A stretch of DNA of 64,000 nt from Pseudomonas sp. ZH-FAD (GTDB lineage: Bacteria > Pseudomonadota > Gammaproteobacteria > Pseudomonadales > Pseudomonadaceae). A program made the position numbers and the translations under genes. Shown here piece after piece: positions 21,713-31,811 of this stretch; within the stretch, counting starts at the first letter, position 1; each line of letters begins with the position of its first letter. The DNA is taken from positions 46,147-110,146 of the forward strand of contig NZ_PGLR01000018.1 of assembly GCF_002803095.1 (NCBI RefSeq). Direction: 5' to 3'. A model generated the notes under the pieces. It did no database searches, was not told the origin of the DNA, and worked only from the letters and a program-made list of their open reading frames with translations.

Positions 21713-22327
21713 ATGGAGCCGATGACCCCCGCCCAGCGCCGCATTCATCAAGCCGCCTTGCGCCTTTTCGCTGAGAAGGGAGCAACGCACGTGAGCATCA
21801 GGGAGCTTGCTCAAGAGGCTGGGGTAGCGCGCGGCACCATCTATCACTACGTGAAGACCATAGAGCAGCTCTTCGAGCATGTGGCCAGTCAACTGAGCGC
21901 AGACATGCATCGGCGCATCAGGATGAACATCGATAGCCTAGAAGACCCAGGGCAACGCCTGGCAAACGGTATCCGCTTCTTCATCCGCCGCGCCCATGAA
22001 GAACCTCAATGGGGAGCTTTCCTGAGCCGCTTCGCAATGAGCCAAACCACACTGCGCGAGACGCTCTACAGCCAAGCGACAGCAGATGTGCTCCACGGTC
22101 TGTCCGTTGGCCGATATCAGTTTCGTCAGGAGCAGTTGCTCAGTGTCATTTCCATGATCGCCAGCAGCGTATTGGGCGCGATGCTGCTGGTGATGGACGG
22201 CCACAAGACCTGGCGCGAAGCCGGATCAGACACGACCGAGATGATTTTGCGAGCCCTCGGCATTCCTCCCGATGAAGCCACGATCCTGGCCACTGGAGAG
22301 CTGCCACCACTGCCCTGCCCCGATTGA
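21713..22327 (+). CDS. TetR-family transcriptional regulator (tetR1)
   Basis: 204 residues. The N-terminal helix-turn-helix is clear: RRIHQAALRLFAEKGATHVS and VARGTIYHYVKTIEQLFEH. The ligand domain carries RAHEEPQWGAFLSRFA and a C-terminal MDGHKTWREAGSDTTEMILR that match the second TetR protein at 41578-42183 closely, so the two are paralogues. The start follows GGAGA by a short spacer; an upstream ATG at 21674 lies inside the operator and is rejected. It heads a run with the extradiol dioxygenase, FAH hydrolase and CoA ligase and is likely autoregulated through the operator at 21665. Probable ligand: an aromatic substrate or its CoA ester (inference). Confidence 0.9.
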   Translation: MEPMTPAQRRIHQAALRLFAEKGATHVSIRELAQEAGVARGTIYHYVKTIEQLFEHVASQLSADMHRRIRMNIDSLEDPGQRLANGIRFFIRRAHEEPQWGAFLSRFAMSQTTLRETLYSQATADVLHGLSVGRYQFRQEQLLSVISMIASSVLGAMLLVMDGHKTWREAGSDTTEMILRALGIPPDEATILATGELPPLPCPD

Positions 22328-22415
22328 TCTAGCGCCAATGCGTCATCCAGGCGACCTTGCCAGCCAAGGTTGATGGCACCGCACTGCCTGAAGAAAGCTC
22401 CGGAGAGGAACAATC

Positions 22416-23501
22416 ATGAGTCGTCGCCCTACCCTGCTTGCCACCGACCAGCCAGCCCGACACCCCTGCCCAACCGTCAAGGCAACGGGCCTGGCCCACC
22501 TGATTTTCGAACGCCCTGACCTGGGCAGTGCCGAGCAGTTCCTCTCCGATTTCGGGCTGACCGTGAGTCACCGCGAGAAGGATGAGCTGTATTTGCGGGG
22601 CACCTCTGTCGCGCCCTATTGCTACCGCATCCATCGAGCCAAACGGGCGCGCTTCGTCGGTTTCGGCCTGACGGTCGCCTGCCGTGACGACCTGCTGCGA
22701 CTCAGTCGGCTTCCAGGTGCCTCTGCAATTGAAACGGCCTCCGCTCCGGGTGGCGGCGAACGAGTCCGACTGGTCGACCCGTCAGGATTCGTCGTCGAAG
22801 CCATCTGCGGCCAGACGGTAATTCCGGCCTTGCCCCATCGGGCGCCGCTGCCCCTCAACCAGGGCGACCAGCCTCGACGCATCAACGCCACCCAGCGCCC
22901 CCCGGTCACCCCGCCGGAAATCATCCGGCTCGGTCATGTGGTACTCGAAGTGGCCGATTTCCAGGACACCTGTGCCTGGTACACCGGACACTTCGGCTTC
23001 ATTCCCAGTGATGTACAGGTGTTGCCGGAAGGCTCGCCAGCAGTGGCTTTCATGCGCCTCGATCTGGGTGACGCTCCGGCCGACCACCACACGCTGGCCA
23101 TCGCCCAGGGCTTCATGGCCACCTACAGCCACAGTGCCTTCGAGGTGATCGATGCCGACGCCGTAGGCATGGGTCAGCGCGTGCTGCGCGAGCGTGGCTG
23201 GAAGCATGCCTGGGGCATCGGCCGGCACATCCTCGGCAGCCAGGTCTTCGATTACTGGCAGGACCCCTGGGGCGACAAGCACGAGCACTATTGCGACGGC
23301 GACCTGTTCACCGCCTCCAGCCCCACCGGCCTGCACACAGTCAGCCCCGATGCCATGGCGCAGTGGGGCCAGCGCATGCCAAGGACCTTCACCCGGCCTC
23401 GGCTGAACCTCGCCAGCCTGTGGGCGCTGCTGCGCAATCTGGCCCGCAGCCCGGATCTGACCCTGCGCAAGCTGATCACCCTCGCGCGGATGTTCGGTTA
23501 G
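22416..23501 (+). CDS. Type I extradiol (vicinal-oxygen-chelate) ring-cleavage dioxygenase
   Basis: 361 residues with two VOC modules: GLAHLIFERPDLGSAEQFLS in the N-terminal half and LGHVVLEVADFQDTCAWYTG in the catalytic half. The expected metal ligands are present in the second half: His in LGHVVLEV, His in DHHTLAIAQG and Glu in KHEHYCDGD. The family cleaves catechols next to the hydroxyls with Fe(II) or Mn(II). It is longer than BphC (about 290-300) because of N- and C-terminal extensions. A GGAGAGGAA site precedes the ATG. The FAH hydrolase and CoA ligase follow with almost no spacing, suggesting consecutive steps on one ring-cleavage product. Confidence 0.82.
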   Translation: MSRRPTLLATDQPARHPCPTVKATGLAHLIFERPDLGSAEQFLSDFGLTVSHREKDELYLRGTSVAPYCYRIHRAKRARFVGFGLTVACRDDLLRLSRLPGASAIETASAPGGGERVRLVDPSGFVVEAICGQTVIPALPHRAPLPLNQGDQPRRINATQRPPVTPPEIIRLGHVVLEVADFQDTCAWYTGHFGFIPSDVQVLPEGSPAVAFMRLDLGDAPADHHTLAIAQGFMATYSHSAFEVIDADAVGMGQRVLRERGWKHAWGIGRHILGSQVFDYWQDPWGDKHEHYCDGDLFTASSPTGLHTVSPDAMAQWGQRMPRTFTRPRLNLASLWALLRNLARSPDLTLRKLITLARMFG

Positions 23502-23510
23502 GAACCCGTC

Positions 23511-24611
23511 ATGAACCTCTGCACCCGTAGGAGCCTGCTCAAGGGCGGCGCGGCGCTGGCTGGCGGCGCCCTGCTGCAGAGGCTCACACCCACGGCAAGC
23601 GCCTTGATAAACGCCGCCCTCGCGCGGCCAACTGCTTCACCAGGAGCCACTTCCATGCCCGTTCACCTTGTCTACTTCGAACACCGGAACGACACCCGTT
23701 GGGGCGTGATTCGCCAGGGGCGCATCGCTCCAATCCCAGGGCACTACGACACCACCGGGGATCTGATCCGTCAGGTCCGCATGGAAGACCTCGCGCGCCT
23801 GGACCACGACGAAATCCCGCTCGGCGAGGTGCGGTTGCTTTCACCGGTCACCCGCAACCAGCAGTTCGTATGCCAGGGCGCCAACTACCGGCAGCACATG
23901 ATCGAGTCCGGCATGGACCCGGACGCCAAACACTTCAACATGATCTTCACCAAGGCCAACAGCTGCATAGTGGCCGCGGACAGCGACCTGATTAAACCGG
24001 CCCACGTGCGCTTCCTCGACTACGAGATAGAACTGGGTCTGGTGCTTCGGCGCGACATCAGCGGCGCGATGGAGATCACCGATGCCAACCTTCACGAATT
24101 CGTCGCCGGCGTGGTGATCGTCAACGACTACTCCGCCCGGGACATCCAGATCCCGCAGATGCAGTTCTACAAGGGCAAGAGCTTTCGCACCTTCGGTCCG
24201 GTCGGCCCCTATCTCTGTCTGCTCGACGCCAGTGAAATGAGCTACCTGAAAAAACTCCAGCTACGTCTTACGGTAAACGGCCAGGTCCGCCAGAACGACA
24301 GCACCGCCAATCTGGTCTTCGGCCCGGCGGAAACCCTCTCCGAGCTGTCCGGCGTCCAGGACCTGGCCGCAGGCGACCTGATCGCCACCGGGACCCCGGC
24401 CGGCTGCGCCCTGTCGATCCCTTCGCCGGCCAAGCAGCGCATCGCCGCCCTGCTGCCGGAGGCCGTCAAATGGAAAGCCTTCATGAAGGCCCAGGAAGGC
24501 CGCAGCGACTATTACCTCAAGCGCGGCGATGTCGTCGAAGCGAGCATCCGCAGCGCCGACGGCGTGATCGACCTGGGCGCGCAGCGCAACCTCGTGGTGG
24601 AGCAAGCCTGA
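23511..24611 (+). CDS. Fumarylacetoacetate hydrolase-family enzyme with Tat-like N-terminus
   Basis: 366 residues. The FAH core has VCQGANYRQHMIESGM, DYEIELGLVLRRDIS (acidic metal ligands), VVIVNDYSARDIQ and TGTPAGCALS. FAH enzymes cleave C-C bonds of beta-diketones or hydrate/decarboxylate oxo-dienoates. The first 45 residues, absent from normal members, read CTRRSLLKGGAALAGGALLQ, a good twin-arginine signal. A second start exists at 23655 (MPVHLVYFEH) preceded by CAGGAG, which would give a normal cytosolic enzyme. Whether the long or short form is made decides the cellular location. It overlaps the next gene by one base. Confidence 0.82.
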   Translation: MNLCTRRSLLKGGAALAGGALLQRLTPTASALINAALARPTASPGATSMPVHLVYFEHRNDTRWGVIRQGRIAPIPGHYDTTGDLIRQVRMEDLARLDHDEIPLGEVRLLSPVTRNQQFVCQGANYRQHMIESGMDPDAKHFNMIFTKANSCIVAADSDLIKPAHVRFLDYEIELGLVLRRDISGAMEITDANLHEFVAGVVIVNDYSARDIQIPQMQFYKGKSFRTFGPVGPYLCLLDASEMSYLKKLQLRLTVNGQVRQNDSTANLVFGPAETLSELSGVQDLAAGDLIATGTPAGCALSIPSPAKQRIAALLPEAVKWKAFMKAQEGRSDYYLKRGDVVEASIRSADGVIDLGAQRNLVVEQA

Positions 24612-26542
24612 TGGCCGTCAAATCCCTCGCCGACATCCGGGCCCTGGAAAGTACTCCCCTCGCCCGCCGCGAACTCCCCGCGAGTACCTACGCCGCCCTG
24701 CAGCGCTGCGCCAAGGAACGCCCCCACGCAACGGCCTTGAGGTTCTTCCTCGACGCCAGGAGGTTCCAACGCACTCGGGACTGGAGCTACGCCGAACTCC
24801 TGGCCGACATCACCCGCGCGGGCAATGCCTTCCACGAACTGGGCATCGGGCCGAAGGACGTGGTGGCCTTCCTGCTGCCAAACCTGCCGGAAACCCACTT
24901 CACCATCTGGGGTGGCGAGACGGCGGGCATTGTCCTGGCGATCAACCCCCTGCTCGAAGCCGCGCAAATCGCCGACCTGCTACGGGCCGCCAATGCCCGC
25001 CTGGTGGTGACCCTGGCACCGACGCCGGGCACCGACCTCTGGCCCAAGCTGGCCAGCCAGCTGGATCGACTGCCCAGCGTGCATGACATTCTCTGGGTCA
25101 GCATGGCGCCCTACGTCAGCCCCGCCGCCAGCCTCGCCCTGCGCTGGATGGCGCGCCGCGAGAAGGCACGCCATCGTGGCCGACGCATTCACGACCTGCG
25201 CGCGCTGATGCGTCGCCAGCCAGGCGACCACCTGACCAGCGGCCGCCAGATACGTGCCGACGAAGCGTCCTCGTATTTCTGTACGGGCGGCACCACCGGA
25301 CTGCCGAAGATCGCCATGCGCACCCACGGCTCCGAGGTGTTCAACGCCTGGGCCATGGCCGCCAACATGCAACCCCGTCCGCCCGGCCAGGTCATCTTCT
25401 GTGGCCTTCCGTTGTTCCACGTCAACGGCCAACTGGTCACCGGGCTGATGCCCTGGACCCACGGCGATCGCGTGATCATCGGTACGCCGCAGGGCTACCG
25501 TGGCGAAGGCGTCATCCCGCGCTTCTGGGAAATGGTCGAGCACTTCGGCATCAACTTCTTTTCCGGGGTGCCCACGGTCTATTCGGCGCTGCTCCAGCAG
25601 CCGGTCGACGGCAGGGATCTGTCCAGCCTGCAGTACGCCCTCTGCGGCGCGGCGCCGATGCCAGTCGAGCTGTTCCGCGAGTTCGAGCAGCGCGTCGGCG
25701 TGCGCATCCTCGAAGGATACGGCCTCACCGAAGGCGCCTGTGTCTCCTCCACCAACCCACCGGAAGGCGAGCGGCGAGTCGGCTCCATCGGCCTGCGCCT
25801 CGCCTATCAGGAGATGCGTGCAGTGATACTGGATGAACAAGGGCGGTACCTGCGTGACGCGGAATCAGACGAGGTCGGCGTAATCGCCATTCGCGGTCCC
25901 AACGTGTTCGCCGGCTATCTGGAGCCCAGCCACAATCGCGGCGTGTGGATCGAGATCAGCGGCCACCGCTGGTTGAATACCGGCGACCTCGGCCGCCAGG
26001 ATGCACAGGGCTATTTCTGGCTGACCGGACGCAAGAAGGAACTGATCATCCGTGGCGGCCACAACATCGATCCGAAGCAGATCGAGGAAGCCCTGCAGGC
26101 GCACCCGGCGGTCGCGCTGGTGGCGGCAGTCGGCAGTCCCGATGCCCACGCTGGCGAGGTGCCGGTAGCGTACGTACAACCGGGTGTCGGCCAGCGCGTC
26201 GACGGTGCCGAGCTGCTGGCTTTTGCGATGCAGCGCATCAGCGAGCGGGCCGCCATTCCCAAGCGCATCGAGATACTCGATGCGCTGCCGGTGACGCCGG
26301 TGGGCAAGATCTTCAAGCCCGCCCTGCAGCAACTGGAGATCTCCCGTGTGATCCGCCAGGAAGCCTCGGCCCTCGGGTTTGCCGATATCGTCGTCGATGT
26401 CGTCCAGGACGCCCGCAGGGGCCTGGTGGCGCGGATCGCCGCTGGCATGCGCCAGGAATCGCTGGCCCCCGTACTGGGCCGCTACAGCTTCCAGATCGAA
26501 TGGGTCGACTCGCCGGCGCGGTTACCGACGGAACAGGCCTGA
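24611..26542 (+). CDS. Acyl-CoA synthetase (AMP-forming), aromatic or fatty acid type
   Basis: 643 residues. The adenylate-forming motifs are visible: YFCTGGTTGLPKIAMRTHG (phosphate loop), FGINFFSGVPTVYSALL, ILEGYGLTEGACVSSTNPP, WLNTGDLGRQDAQGYFWLTG and the C-terminal catalytic lysine region VTPVGKIFKPAL. It activates a carboxylic acid with ATP and CoA. The protein extends about 60 residues past the usual end (to PARLPTEQA). The ATG shares a base with the stop of the FAH gene. In this operon it may activate either the aromatic substrate or the carboxylic acid freed after meta-cleavage; the sequence does not decide. A decayed copy of its tail lies at 38329-38767. Confidence 0.88.
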   Translation: MAVKSLADIRALESTPLARRELPASTYAALQRCAKERPHATALRFFLDARRFQRTRDWSYAELLADITRAGNAFHELGIGPKDVVAFLLPNLPETHFTIWGGETAGIVLAINPLLEAAQIADLLRAANARLVVTLAPTPGTDLWPKLASQLDRLPSVHDILWVSMAPYVSPAASLALRWMARREKARHRGRRIHDLRALMRRQPGDHLTSGRQIRADEASSYFCTGGTTGLPKIAMRTHGSEVFNAWAMAANMQPRPPGQVIFCGLPLFHVNGQLVTGLMPWTHGDRVIIGTPQGYRGEGVIPRFWEMVEHFGINFFSGVPTVYSALLQQPVDGRDLSSLQYALCGAAPMPVELFREFEQRVGVRILEGYGLTEGACVSSTNPPEGERRVGSIGLRLAYQEMRAVILDEQGRYLRDAESDEVGVIAIRGPNVFAGYLEPSHNRGVWIEISGHRWLNTGDLGRQDAQGYFWLTGRKKELIIRGGHNIDPKQIEEALQAHPAVALVAAVGSPDAHAGEVPVAYVQPGVGQRVDGAELLAFAMQRISERAAIPKRIEILDALPVTPVGKIFKPALQQLEISRVIRQEASALGFADIVVDVVQDARRGLVARIAAGMRQESLAPVLGRYSFQIEWVDSPARLPTEQA

Positions 26543-27007
26543 ATGTGCTGGTTCCCAGATACGGGCACCAGTACAGCCATACCCCGCTACAGCGCTGACA
26601 CACTACCTTGATGACGGTACTATGCCCATCGACAAGGGCTGAGGGATTAGGATCGAGCAATAGCTGCCGAATCCGGCGGAATGCCTGACACACGTAAGAT
26701 GAGTTAGGCAGACGCATACAGCTATCGAACCGTTGGGGGCCGAAACACGTAGCGGTGGCCAAATCCTTTTCAGCGTCCGGAAGAAAATGCGCACCCGCAA
26801 ATGCATCTACAAAACCCGCGAATTGGTCCGGGCCATGTATTCGGCCATATCCAACTATTTTAGGTTGTTACACCGAATCCGCCGCCCAGCCATTTGGGCG
26901 GCGTCGGTCCCGAGGGCTTCGAGCAGGCCTCATTGTGAGTCCGGGATAATATTATTGGAGCGAGCGTAGCTCACCAATCTCAAGCTTTACGAAGCTGCAT
27001 TGCCGGT
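26543..27007. other. 465-bp gap between convergent genes with one hairpin
   Basis: No gene is supported. A 9-bp stem (CGCCGCCCA / TGGGCGGCG, 26880-26903) could help terminate one or both converging transcripts, although no T-run follows on either strand. The first 40 bp resemble the DNA after the decayed CoA-ligase copy at 38767. Confidence 0.45.
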
Positions 27008-28273
27008 TCAGAAAAGGCTCCAAGTGTAGTTAAAGATCAATCGATTCTCATCGATGTCGGTGCGGTAGTTGGAGCGTGCGGTGACATTGCGCACGCGCAC
27101 GCCGAGGCCCTTGAGGGTGCCGCTCTGGAACGCATAGCTGATGTCCAGGTCGCGTTCCCAGTCCTTGCCCTCGTAGCCGAGGCCCGTGTCGACGTTGTCG
27201 CCGGTGATGTAGCGGGTGCTGGCCACCAGGCCGGGGACGCCGAGGGCGGCGAAGTCGTAGTCGTAGCGCGCCTGCCAGGAGCGCTCGTCGGCCGAGGCGA
27301 ACTCGAAGGTGGGCACCTCGTTGCCCAGCGGGCTGACGTTGGCGAACACACGCGGGAAGGCGCTGTCGCCGTAGATGGCCTGGTAGCCGACGAAGAAGGT
27401 ATGGCCACCCCGCTTGGCCGACAGCAGGGAGAAGAAGGCCTGGTTGTCGATCTCGCCGATCAGCTTCTTGCCGTCCTCGCTGGCGTCGTAGTAACCGACG
27501 TTGGCACCCAGCACCCAGTCGCCAACCGGCTCACTGTGCTTGAGGCCGAAGAAGCGCTGGTCGTAGATGTCCTCCAGCTGCGCGTACCAGGCGCTCAGGG
27601 TGGTGCGATTGGCGTTGAAGGCGTAATCGCCGCCAGCATAGTTGAAGGCGTCGCTGGAGGCCTGGCGCTGCGGCTTGTGGCCGAGCATGGCCTGCATCTT
27701 GTCGTCGCCGGCCTCGTTGCGCAGGCTGGTGGAGGTCAGGTGGCCGCCCTGCAGGGTCAGGCCGGCGATCTCGCCGGAGGTGATGCTGGCGCCCTGGTAG
27801 GTGGGCGGCAGCAGGCGGATATCGCTGAACACCAGCACCGGCAGGTTGGGCTGCAACTCGCCCACCTTCAGCTCGGTCTTCGACAGCCGCATCTTCGCGG
27901 CCACGCCCAGGCGGCTGTATTCGTCGGCGGCCTCGCCGTCCCCCTGCACCGGCAACAGACCGGTATTCACCCGGCCCTTGCCGCTGTCCAGCTTGATGCC
28001 CAGCTGGCCGATGGCGTCCAGGCCAAAGCCTACCGGCCCCGGCGTGTAGCCGGACTTGAAGTTGAGGATGAAGCCCTGGGCCCACTCCTCTGCCTTGGAC
28101 TGCTTGTTGGACCCGACGATGTCGGAAAAATCACGGCTGAAGTAGTAATTACGAGCTGTAAGCGTCGCACTTGAACCCTCAACGAATCCTTCTTGCTTGG
28201 CCAACAGGGGTTCGCTGGCAAGCAAGAGACTCAACGGTAAGATAACTGGCTTGACGCAAGGATTACGTTTCAT
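27008..28273 (-). CDS. OprD-family outer-membrane porin
   Basis: 421 residues with a signal peptide ([20 protein letters not shown]), then [20 protein letters not shown], typical of the start of the OprD barrel, and a C-terminal [19 protein letters not shown] ending in phenylalanine as outer-membrane barrels do. OprD (OccD/OccK) porins admit amino acids or aromatic carboxylates through a narrow basic channel. It is the last gene of the long minus-strand mhp operon, 45 bp after the Tat-type amidohydrolase gene, so it likely imports that operon's substrate. The leader has an A-rich ACAAGAACAAG element. Confidence 0.9.
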   Translation of the reverse strand: MKRNPCVKPVILPLSLLLASEPLLAKQEGFVEGSSATLTARNYYFSRDFSDIVGSNKQSKAEEWAQGFILNFKSGYTPGPVGFGLDAIGQLGIKLDSGKGRVNTGLLPVQGDGEAADEYSRLGVAAKMRLSKTELKVGELQPNLPVLVFSDIRLLPPTYQGASITSGEIAGLTLQGGHLTSTSLRNEAGDDKMQAMLGHKPQRQASSDAFNYAGGDYAFNANRTTLSAWYAQLEDIYDQRFFGLKHSEPVGDWVLGANVGYYDASEDGKKLIGEIDNQAFFSLLSAKRGGHTFFVGYQAIYGDSAFPRVFANVSPLGNEVPTFEFASADERSWQARYDYDFAALGVPGLVASTRYITGDNVDTGLGYEGKDWERDLDISYAFQSGTLKGLGVRVRNVTARSNYRTDIDENRLIFNYTWSLF

Positions 28274-28317
28274 ATCGGAAGCTCTTCGATCTTGTTCTTG
28301 TAGGGATTGCGCGTGCT

Positions 28318-29367
28318 TCAGGCCAAACGGGGGAAAAGTCGAATCGCGTTGACGCGGTTCACTGCTTCCCGCTGAGCGTCACTGAATCCGAAAGCATCCA
28401 AGAGCCCGGTGAAATAACTGGACCGTTCTTTGTTGGCATATGGCCAGTCGCTGCCGAATGTGATGTTTTCCGGCTTGGCAAATGCCAGCAACGCGGACAG
28501 CGCATAGGGACTGCTGGACAGCGCGGTGTCGAAGTAGAACTGGCGCAGACGCTTAAGTCCGCCCGCAGTGGTTCCATCTTCCGAGCAAACACGTGCCATA
28601 CGTTCGGCGGCATAAGGAACAAATCCGCCTGCGTGGGAGAGAATGATCTTCAGCTCGGGATAACGTTCAAGGCAGCCACGCTTAGCCAGATTGAGTGCAG
28701 CTCGGGTGGTGTCGAGGAGAAAGTCTGCTGCATAAGGTGGAATACCCTCGACCGGAGCGGCCGGAAGCTCTGACGGATGAACGAACACGGTCGTCTTATG
28801 GCGGTTCAAGACCTCCATAAGCGGGTCCCACTCTGGAGTGCCCAGATAGGTTCCACGCACATTGGCGAGCAGGACAACGCCGTCCGCCTTCAACTTGGTC
28901 AGCGCATACTCAGCCTGTTCAATCGCCCCCTCAACGTCAGGCAGCGTCAGCGTCGCAAAAAATCCGAAGCGACCTGGATGCTTATCGACAAGCTCAGCAC
29001 AGAATTCGTTTACCTCTTTGGCTTTGATGCGGGCTTCGCCGTCGTTGCCGAGATGCACACCTGGCGTGGATACAGAAAGAACTCCCGTCTGGATATCGTT
29101 GCTGTCCATTAGATCGAGAGCCCCATCTGCGCTCCAGGTGGGAATGGGTAGGCCTCCGGCATTCATCCCGCGCGAATCAAGCCATTTGGCATAGAAGGGG
29201 GGCACAACATGTTGATGCGTATCTATGCGCCTCAACCCTTTCAGGGAGCGAGCACCACCCGCGGCCCCACCAATTTGGGACGCGATAGTGTTGGAGGGCA
29301 TGATCCCAGCAATAGCGGATGCTGAAGCGGCTGTAACCATGGATTGCAGCAGTTTTCTGCGGTTCAT
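28318..29367 (-). CDS. Amidohydrolase (ACMSD/6-methylsalicylate decarboxylase-like) with Tat signal
   Basis: 349 residues from the ATG at 29367 ([20 protein letters not shown]), preceded by ACAAGAGGAAC; the longer open frame upstream runs through the mhpT end and is rejected. The mature part begins [17 protein letters not shown]. Metal ligands of the PF04909 barrel are present: HQH, His in FVHPSELP, His in [10 protein letters not shown] and Asp in [27 protein letters not shown] and the overall pattern resemble fungal 6-methylsalicylate decarboxylases. The family does non-oxidative decarboxylation of hydroxybenzoates. The twin-arginine signal (NRRKLLQ) suggests periplasmic export, unusual for this family. 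It lies between mhpT and oprD. Confidence 0.83.
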   Translation of the reverse strand: MNRRKLLQSMVTAASASAIAGIMPSNTIASQIGGAAGGARSLKGLRRIDTHQHVVPPFYAKWLDSRGMNAGGLPIPTWSADGALDLMDSNDIQTGVLSVSTPGVHLGNDGEARIKAKEVNEFCAELVDKHPGRFGFFATLTLPDVEGAIEQAEYALTKLKADGVVLLANVRGTYLGTPEWDPLMEVLNRHKTTVFVHPSELPAAPVEGIPPYAADFLLDTTRAALNLAKRGCLERYPELKIILSHAGGFVPYAAERMARVCSEDGTTAGGLKRLRQFYFDTALSSSPYALSALLAFAKPENITFGSDWPYANKERSSYFTGLLDAFGFSDAQREAVNRVNAIRLFPRLA

Positions 29368-29456
29368 CTTTAAGTTCCTCTTGTTTTTGTATTGCGGAAG
29401 GAGCCAGGGCTCCCGCGAGGTGATTACGTCGATCGAAATTGGATTTCGCTGTGAAA

Positions 29457-30662
29457 TCAGTCCGGTAGTTGCACTGGTCGGCGCGCTACAAGGCGGAAAA
29501 GCGCGAGTGCTGCGATTACGATGCCTGGGGCTGAGGCCAGCAGTACTCCGGCACTGCCTGTTCCGAGCGCAAGCATTTGCCCCGCCACCAACGGGCCACT
29601 CATGGCTCCTAAGCGGCCGACTGCAACGGCTGCACCGACACCCGTGGCGCGCATACGCGAGGGATAAAACCAAGGTGCAAGTGCGTACAGAACCCCCTGA
29701 CCGCCAGTGGCGAAGAAGCCTGCGACGAAACCAGCCACCAACATGCTCGAGACGTCGCCAGCCAGCCCCAAGCCTGCTAAAGCGCCGAGAATCCCCGCGT
29801 AAACGAGGGCAGCTATTGCCCATGCCGGCAAGCGCTCCATCAAAACGCCCAGCGTCAGAGTTCCGATTGCGGCACCCATCTGCAGAGCGAGCATTACCCA
29901 GCTTGCATCGGCCGAACTGAAGCCCTGCTCAACCAATAGGCTCGGCAACCAATTGATCAGGATGTAGACCACCATCAATGTGAAGAAATAGCTAAGCCAC
30001 AGCAGCCAGGTCGCGCTCCGGCCAAGGAGATCAGAGCGAAGATTGGCAGTGTTGGAACCTATGCTTCTAGCGCGGAAACCGGTGGATTCCGGCAGGTACA
30101 TCCAGAGGAGTGGCAGGATCAGCAGAGGAACGACCCCGCCTATCTGGAATACCAGTTGCCAACTAGCGGTGTAACCGGCGATACCGAGTCCAGCGCCCAT
30201 TGCCGCACCCAAGGGAACGCCGCAGTACATTAGGCTTACAGCGCTGCCACGCAGTCTCATTCCTGCCGCTTCGGAGGTGAGCGCAATGAGGTTTGGTAAT
30301 GCCGCTCCCAGGCCCAAACCTGTCAGTAAGCGCGCGATTAGAAGAGTCGAAACATCCCAAGCAAATGCAGTTGCTAGGGAGAACAAGCCGAACAAGGCTA
30401 CCGATGAAATGAGAACTCGCTTTCGGCCCATGCGATCCGCCAGCCAACCGCCTGCGAATGCACCAGGCAAAAGTCCTAGAATTCCAGCACTGAACACCCA
30501 GCCCATTTGCATTTTGTCCAGGCTGAAGGCTGTGGCCATTCCCGTAGCAGCAATACCAGCTGCTTGGAGATCAAACCCCTCCAGAAGGGCAACCAGGAAA
30601 CATAAAGCGATTGTTGCGCTCGCACCTGGGTGGTCAGGAAAGACTCCGCTAGAGATGGTCAT
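29457..30662 (-). CDS. mhpT: MFS transporter, aromatic acid:H+ symporter (MhpT-like)
   Basis: 401 residues with about twelve hydrophobic segments. The AAHS-type signature LEGFDLQAAGIAATGM is in the first helix, and GGWLADRMGRKRVLISS is the MFS loop 2-3 motif. Related proteins import 3-(3-hydroxyphenyl)propionate and other aromatic acids into the cytoplasm. An ideal GGAGGAAAG site precedes the ATG. It follows mhpE by 127 bp that include a strong hairpin, so expression may be lower than that of the enzymes. Confidence 0.87.
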   Translation of the reverse strand: MTISSGVFPDHPGASATIALCFLVALLEGFDLQAAGIAATGMATAFSLDKMQMGWVFSAGILGLLPGAFAGGWLADRMGRKRVLISSVALFGLFSLATAFAWDVSTLLIARLLTGLGLGAALPNLIALTSEAAGMRLRGSAVSLMYCGVPLGAAMGAGLGIAGYTASWQLVFQIGGVVPLLILPLLWMYLPESTGFRARSIGSNTANLRSDLLGRSATWLLWLSYFFTLMVVYILINWLPSLLVEQGFSSADASWVMLALQMGAAIGTLTLGVLMERLPAWAIAALVYAGILGALAGLGLAGDVSSMLVAGFVAGFFATGGQGVLYALAPWFYPSRMRATGVGAAVAVGRLGAMSGPLVAGQMLALGTGSAGVLLASAPGIVIAALALFRLVARRPVQLPD

Positions 30663-30760
30663 ATGACTTTCCTCCAGATCAGAGAGCGAATGGCACGTAC
30701 CACATGCAGCGCAAAGCGGCTATTCATAGGGGTTCACCCATATTGTTCTTGTAATGAATG

Positions 30761-30784
30761 AGACCGGCCTCTACGGGCCGGTCT
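30761..30784. promoter_or_regulatory. Intercistronic hairpin between mhpE and mhpT
   Basis: Nine-base arms AGACCGGCC and GGCCGGTCT flank a six-base loop immediately after mhpE. No T-run follows on the minus strand, so partial attenuation or 3'-end protection is more likely than full termination. An ACAAGAACAA element follows in the mhpT leader. Confidence 0.55.
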
Positions 30785-30789
30785 GTTGG

Positions 30790-31800
30790 TCAGCGCTTGA
30801 GCAAGTCAAGCGCCACGTCGACGATCATGTCCTCCTGGCCGCCGACCATCCGCCGCCGGCCCAGCTCCACCAGGATGTCGAGGGTCTTCAGCCCGTACTT
30901 CGCCGCCGCCACTTCGGCATGGCGCAGGAAGCTGGAGTAGACGCCGGCATAGCCCAGGCCGAGGGTCTCGCGGTCGACCCGCACCGGGCGGTCCTGCAGC
31001 GGCCGCACCAGGTCGTCGGCGGCGTCCATCAGGCGGTAGAGGTCGGTGCCGTGGTTCCAGCCCAGGCGTTCGGCGGCGGCGATGAACACCTCCAGCGGCG
31101 CATTGCCGGCGCCGGCGCCCATGCCGGCAAGGCTGGCGTCGATGCGGTCGCAGCCCTCCTCCACCGCGACCATGGAGTTGGCCACGCCGAGCGACAGATT
31201 GTGGTGGGCGTGCATGCCGGTCTGGGTCTCGGGCTTGAGCAGCGCCTTGAACGCACGCATGCGCTCGCGGATATCGGTCATGTTCATCGCGCCACCGGAG
31301 TCAGCCATGTAGATGCACTGGGCGCCGTAGCTTTCCATCAGTTGGCCTTGGACGGCCAACTGCTCGGCCGGGAGCATGTGGCTCATCATCAGGAAGCCGA
31401 CGGTGTCCATGCCAAGGCTACGGGCGTACTCGATGTGCTGCTTCGACACGTCCGCCTCGCTGCAGTGGGTGGCCACCCGCACGCTGCGGGCGCCGGCGTC
31501 GTAGGCGGCCTTGAGGTCATGCACGGTGCCGATGCCGGGCAGCAGCAGCACGGTGAGGGTGGCGTGCTGGATCACGTCCGCCGCCGCCTCGAGCCACTCC
31601 AGGTCGGTATGGGCGCCAAAACCGTAGTTGAAGGAGGAGCCTTGCAGGCCATCGCCATGGGTGACTTCAATGGCGTCGACCCTGGCCTGGTCCAGGGCAC
31701 GGGCGATGGCCTGCACCTGCTCGAGCGAATACTGGTGGCGAATCGCGTGGCTGCCGTCGCGCAGGGTCACGTCGGAGATATAGAGTTTCTTGCCGTTCAT
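30790..31800 (-). CDS. mhpE: 4-hydroxy-2-oxovalerate aldolase (copy 1)
   Basis: 336 residues from the ATG at 31800 ([20 protein letters not shown]). The DmpG/MhpE family signature of the HMGL-like barrel is clear: [12 protein letters not shown] with the metal-binding aspartate, [16 protein letters not shown] and [15 protein letters not shown] with histidine ligands. It splits 4-hydroxy-2-oxovalerate into pyruvate and acetaldehyde, channelled to MhpF. It begins 11 bp after mhpF. The copy at 51502-52530 is almost the same protein. Confidence 0.95.
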   Translation of the reverse strand: MNGKKLYISDVTLRDGSHAIRHQYSLEQVQAIARALDQARVDAIEVTHGDGLQGSSFNYGFGAHTDLEWLEAAADVIQHATLTVLLLPGIGTVHDLKAAYDAGARSVRVATHCSEADVSKQHIEYARSLGMDTVGFLMMSHMLPAEQLAVQGQLMESYGAQCIYMADSGGAMNMTDIRERMRAFKALLKPETQTGMHAHHNLSLGVANSMVAVEEGCDRIDASLAGMGAGAGNAPLEVFIAAAERLGWNHGTDLYRLMDAADDLVRPLQDRPVRVDRETLGLGYAGVYSSFLRHAEVAAAKYGLKTLDILVELGRRRMVGGQEDMIVDVALDLLKR

Positions 31801-31811
31801 GGGCGGTCTCC

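Noticed and set aside
26313..26762. 149-codon minus-strand frame after the CoA ligase
   Set aside because: Mostly antisense to the ligase C-terminus; the remainder has no similarity to known proteins.
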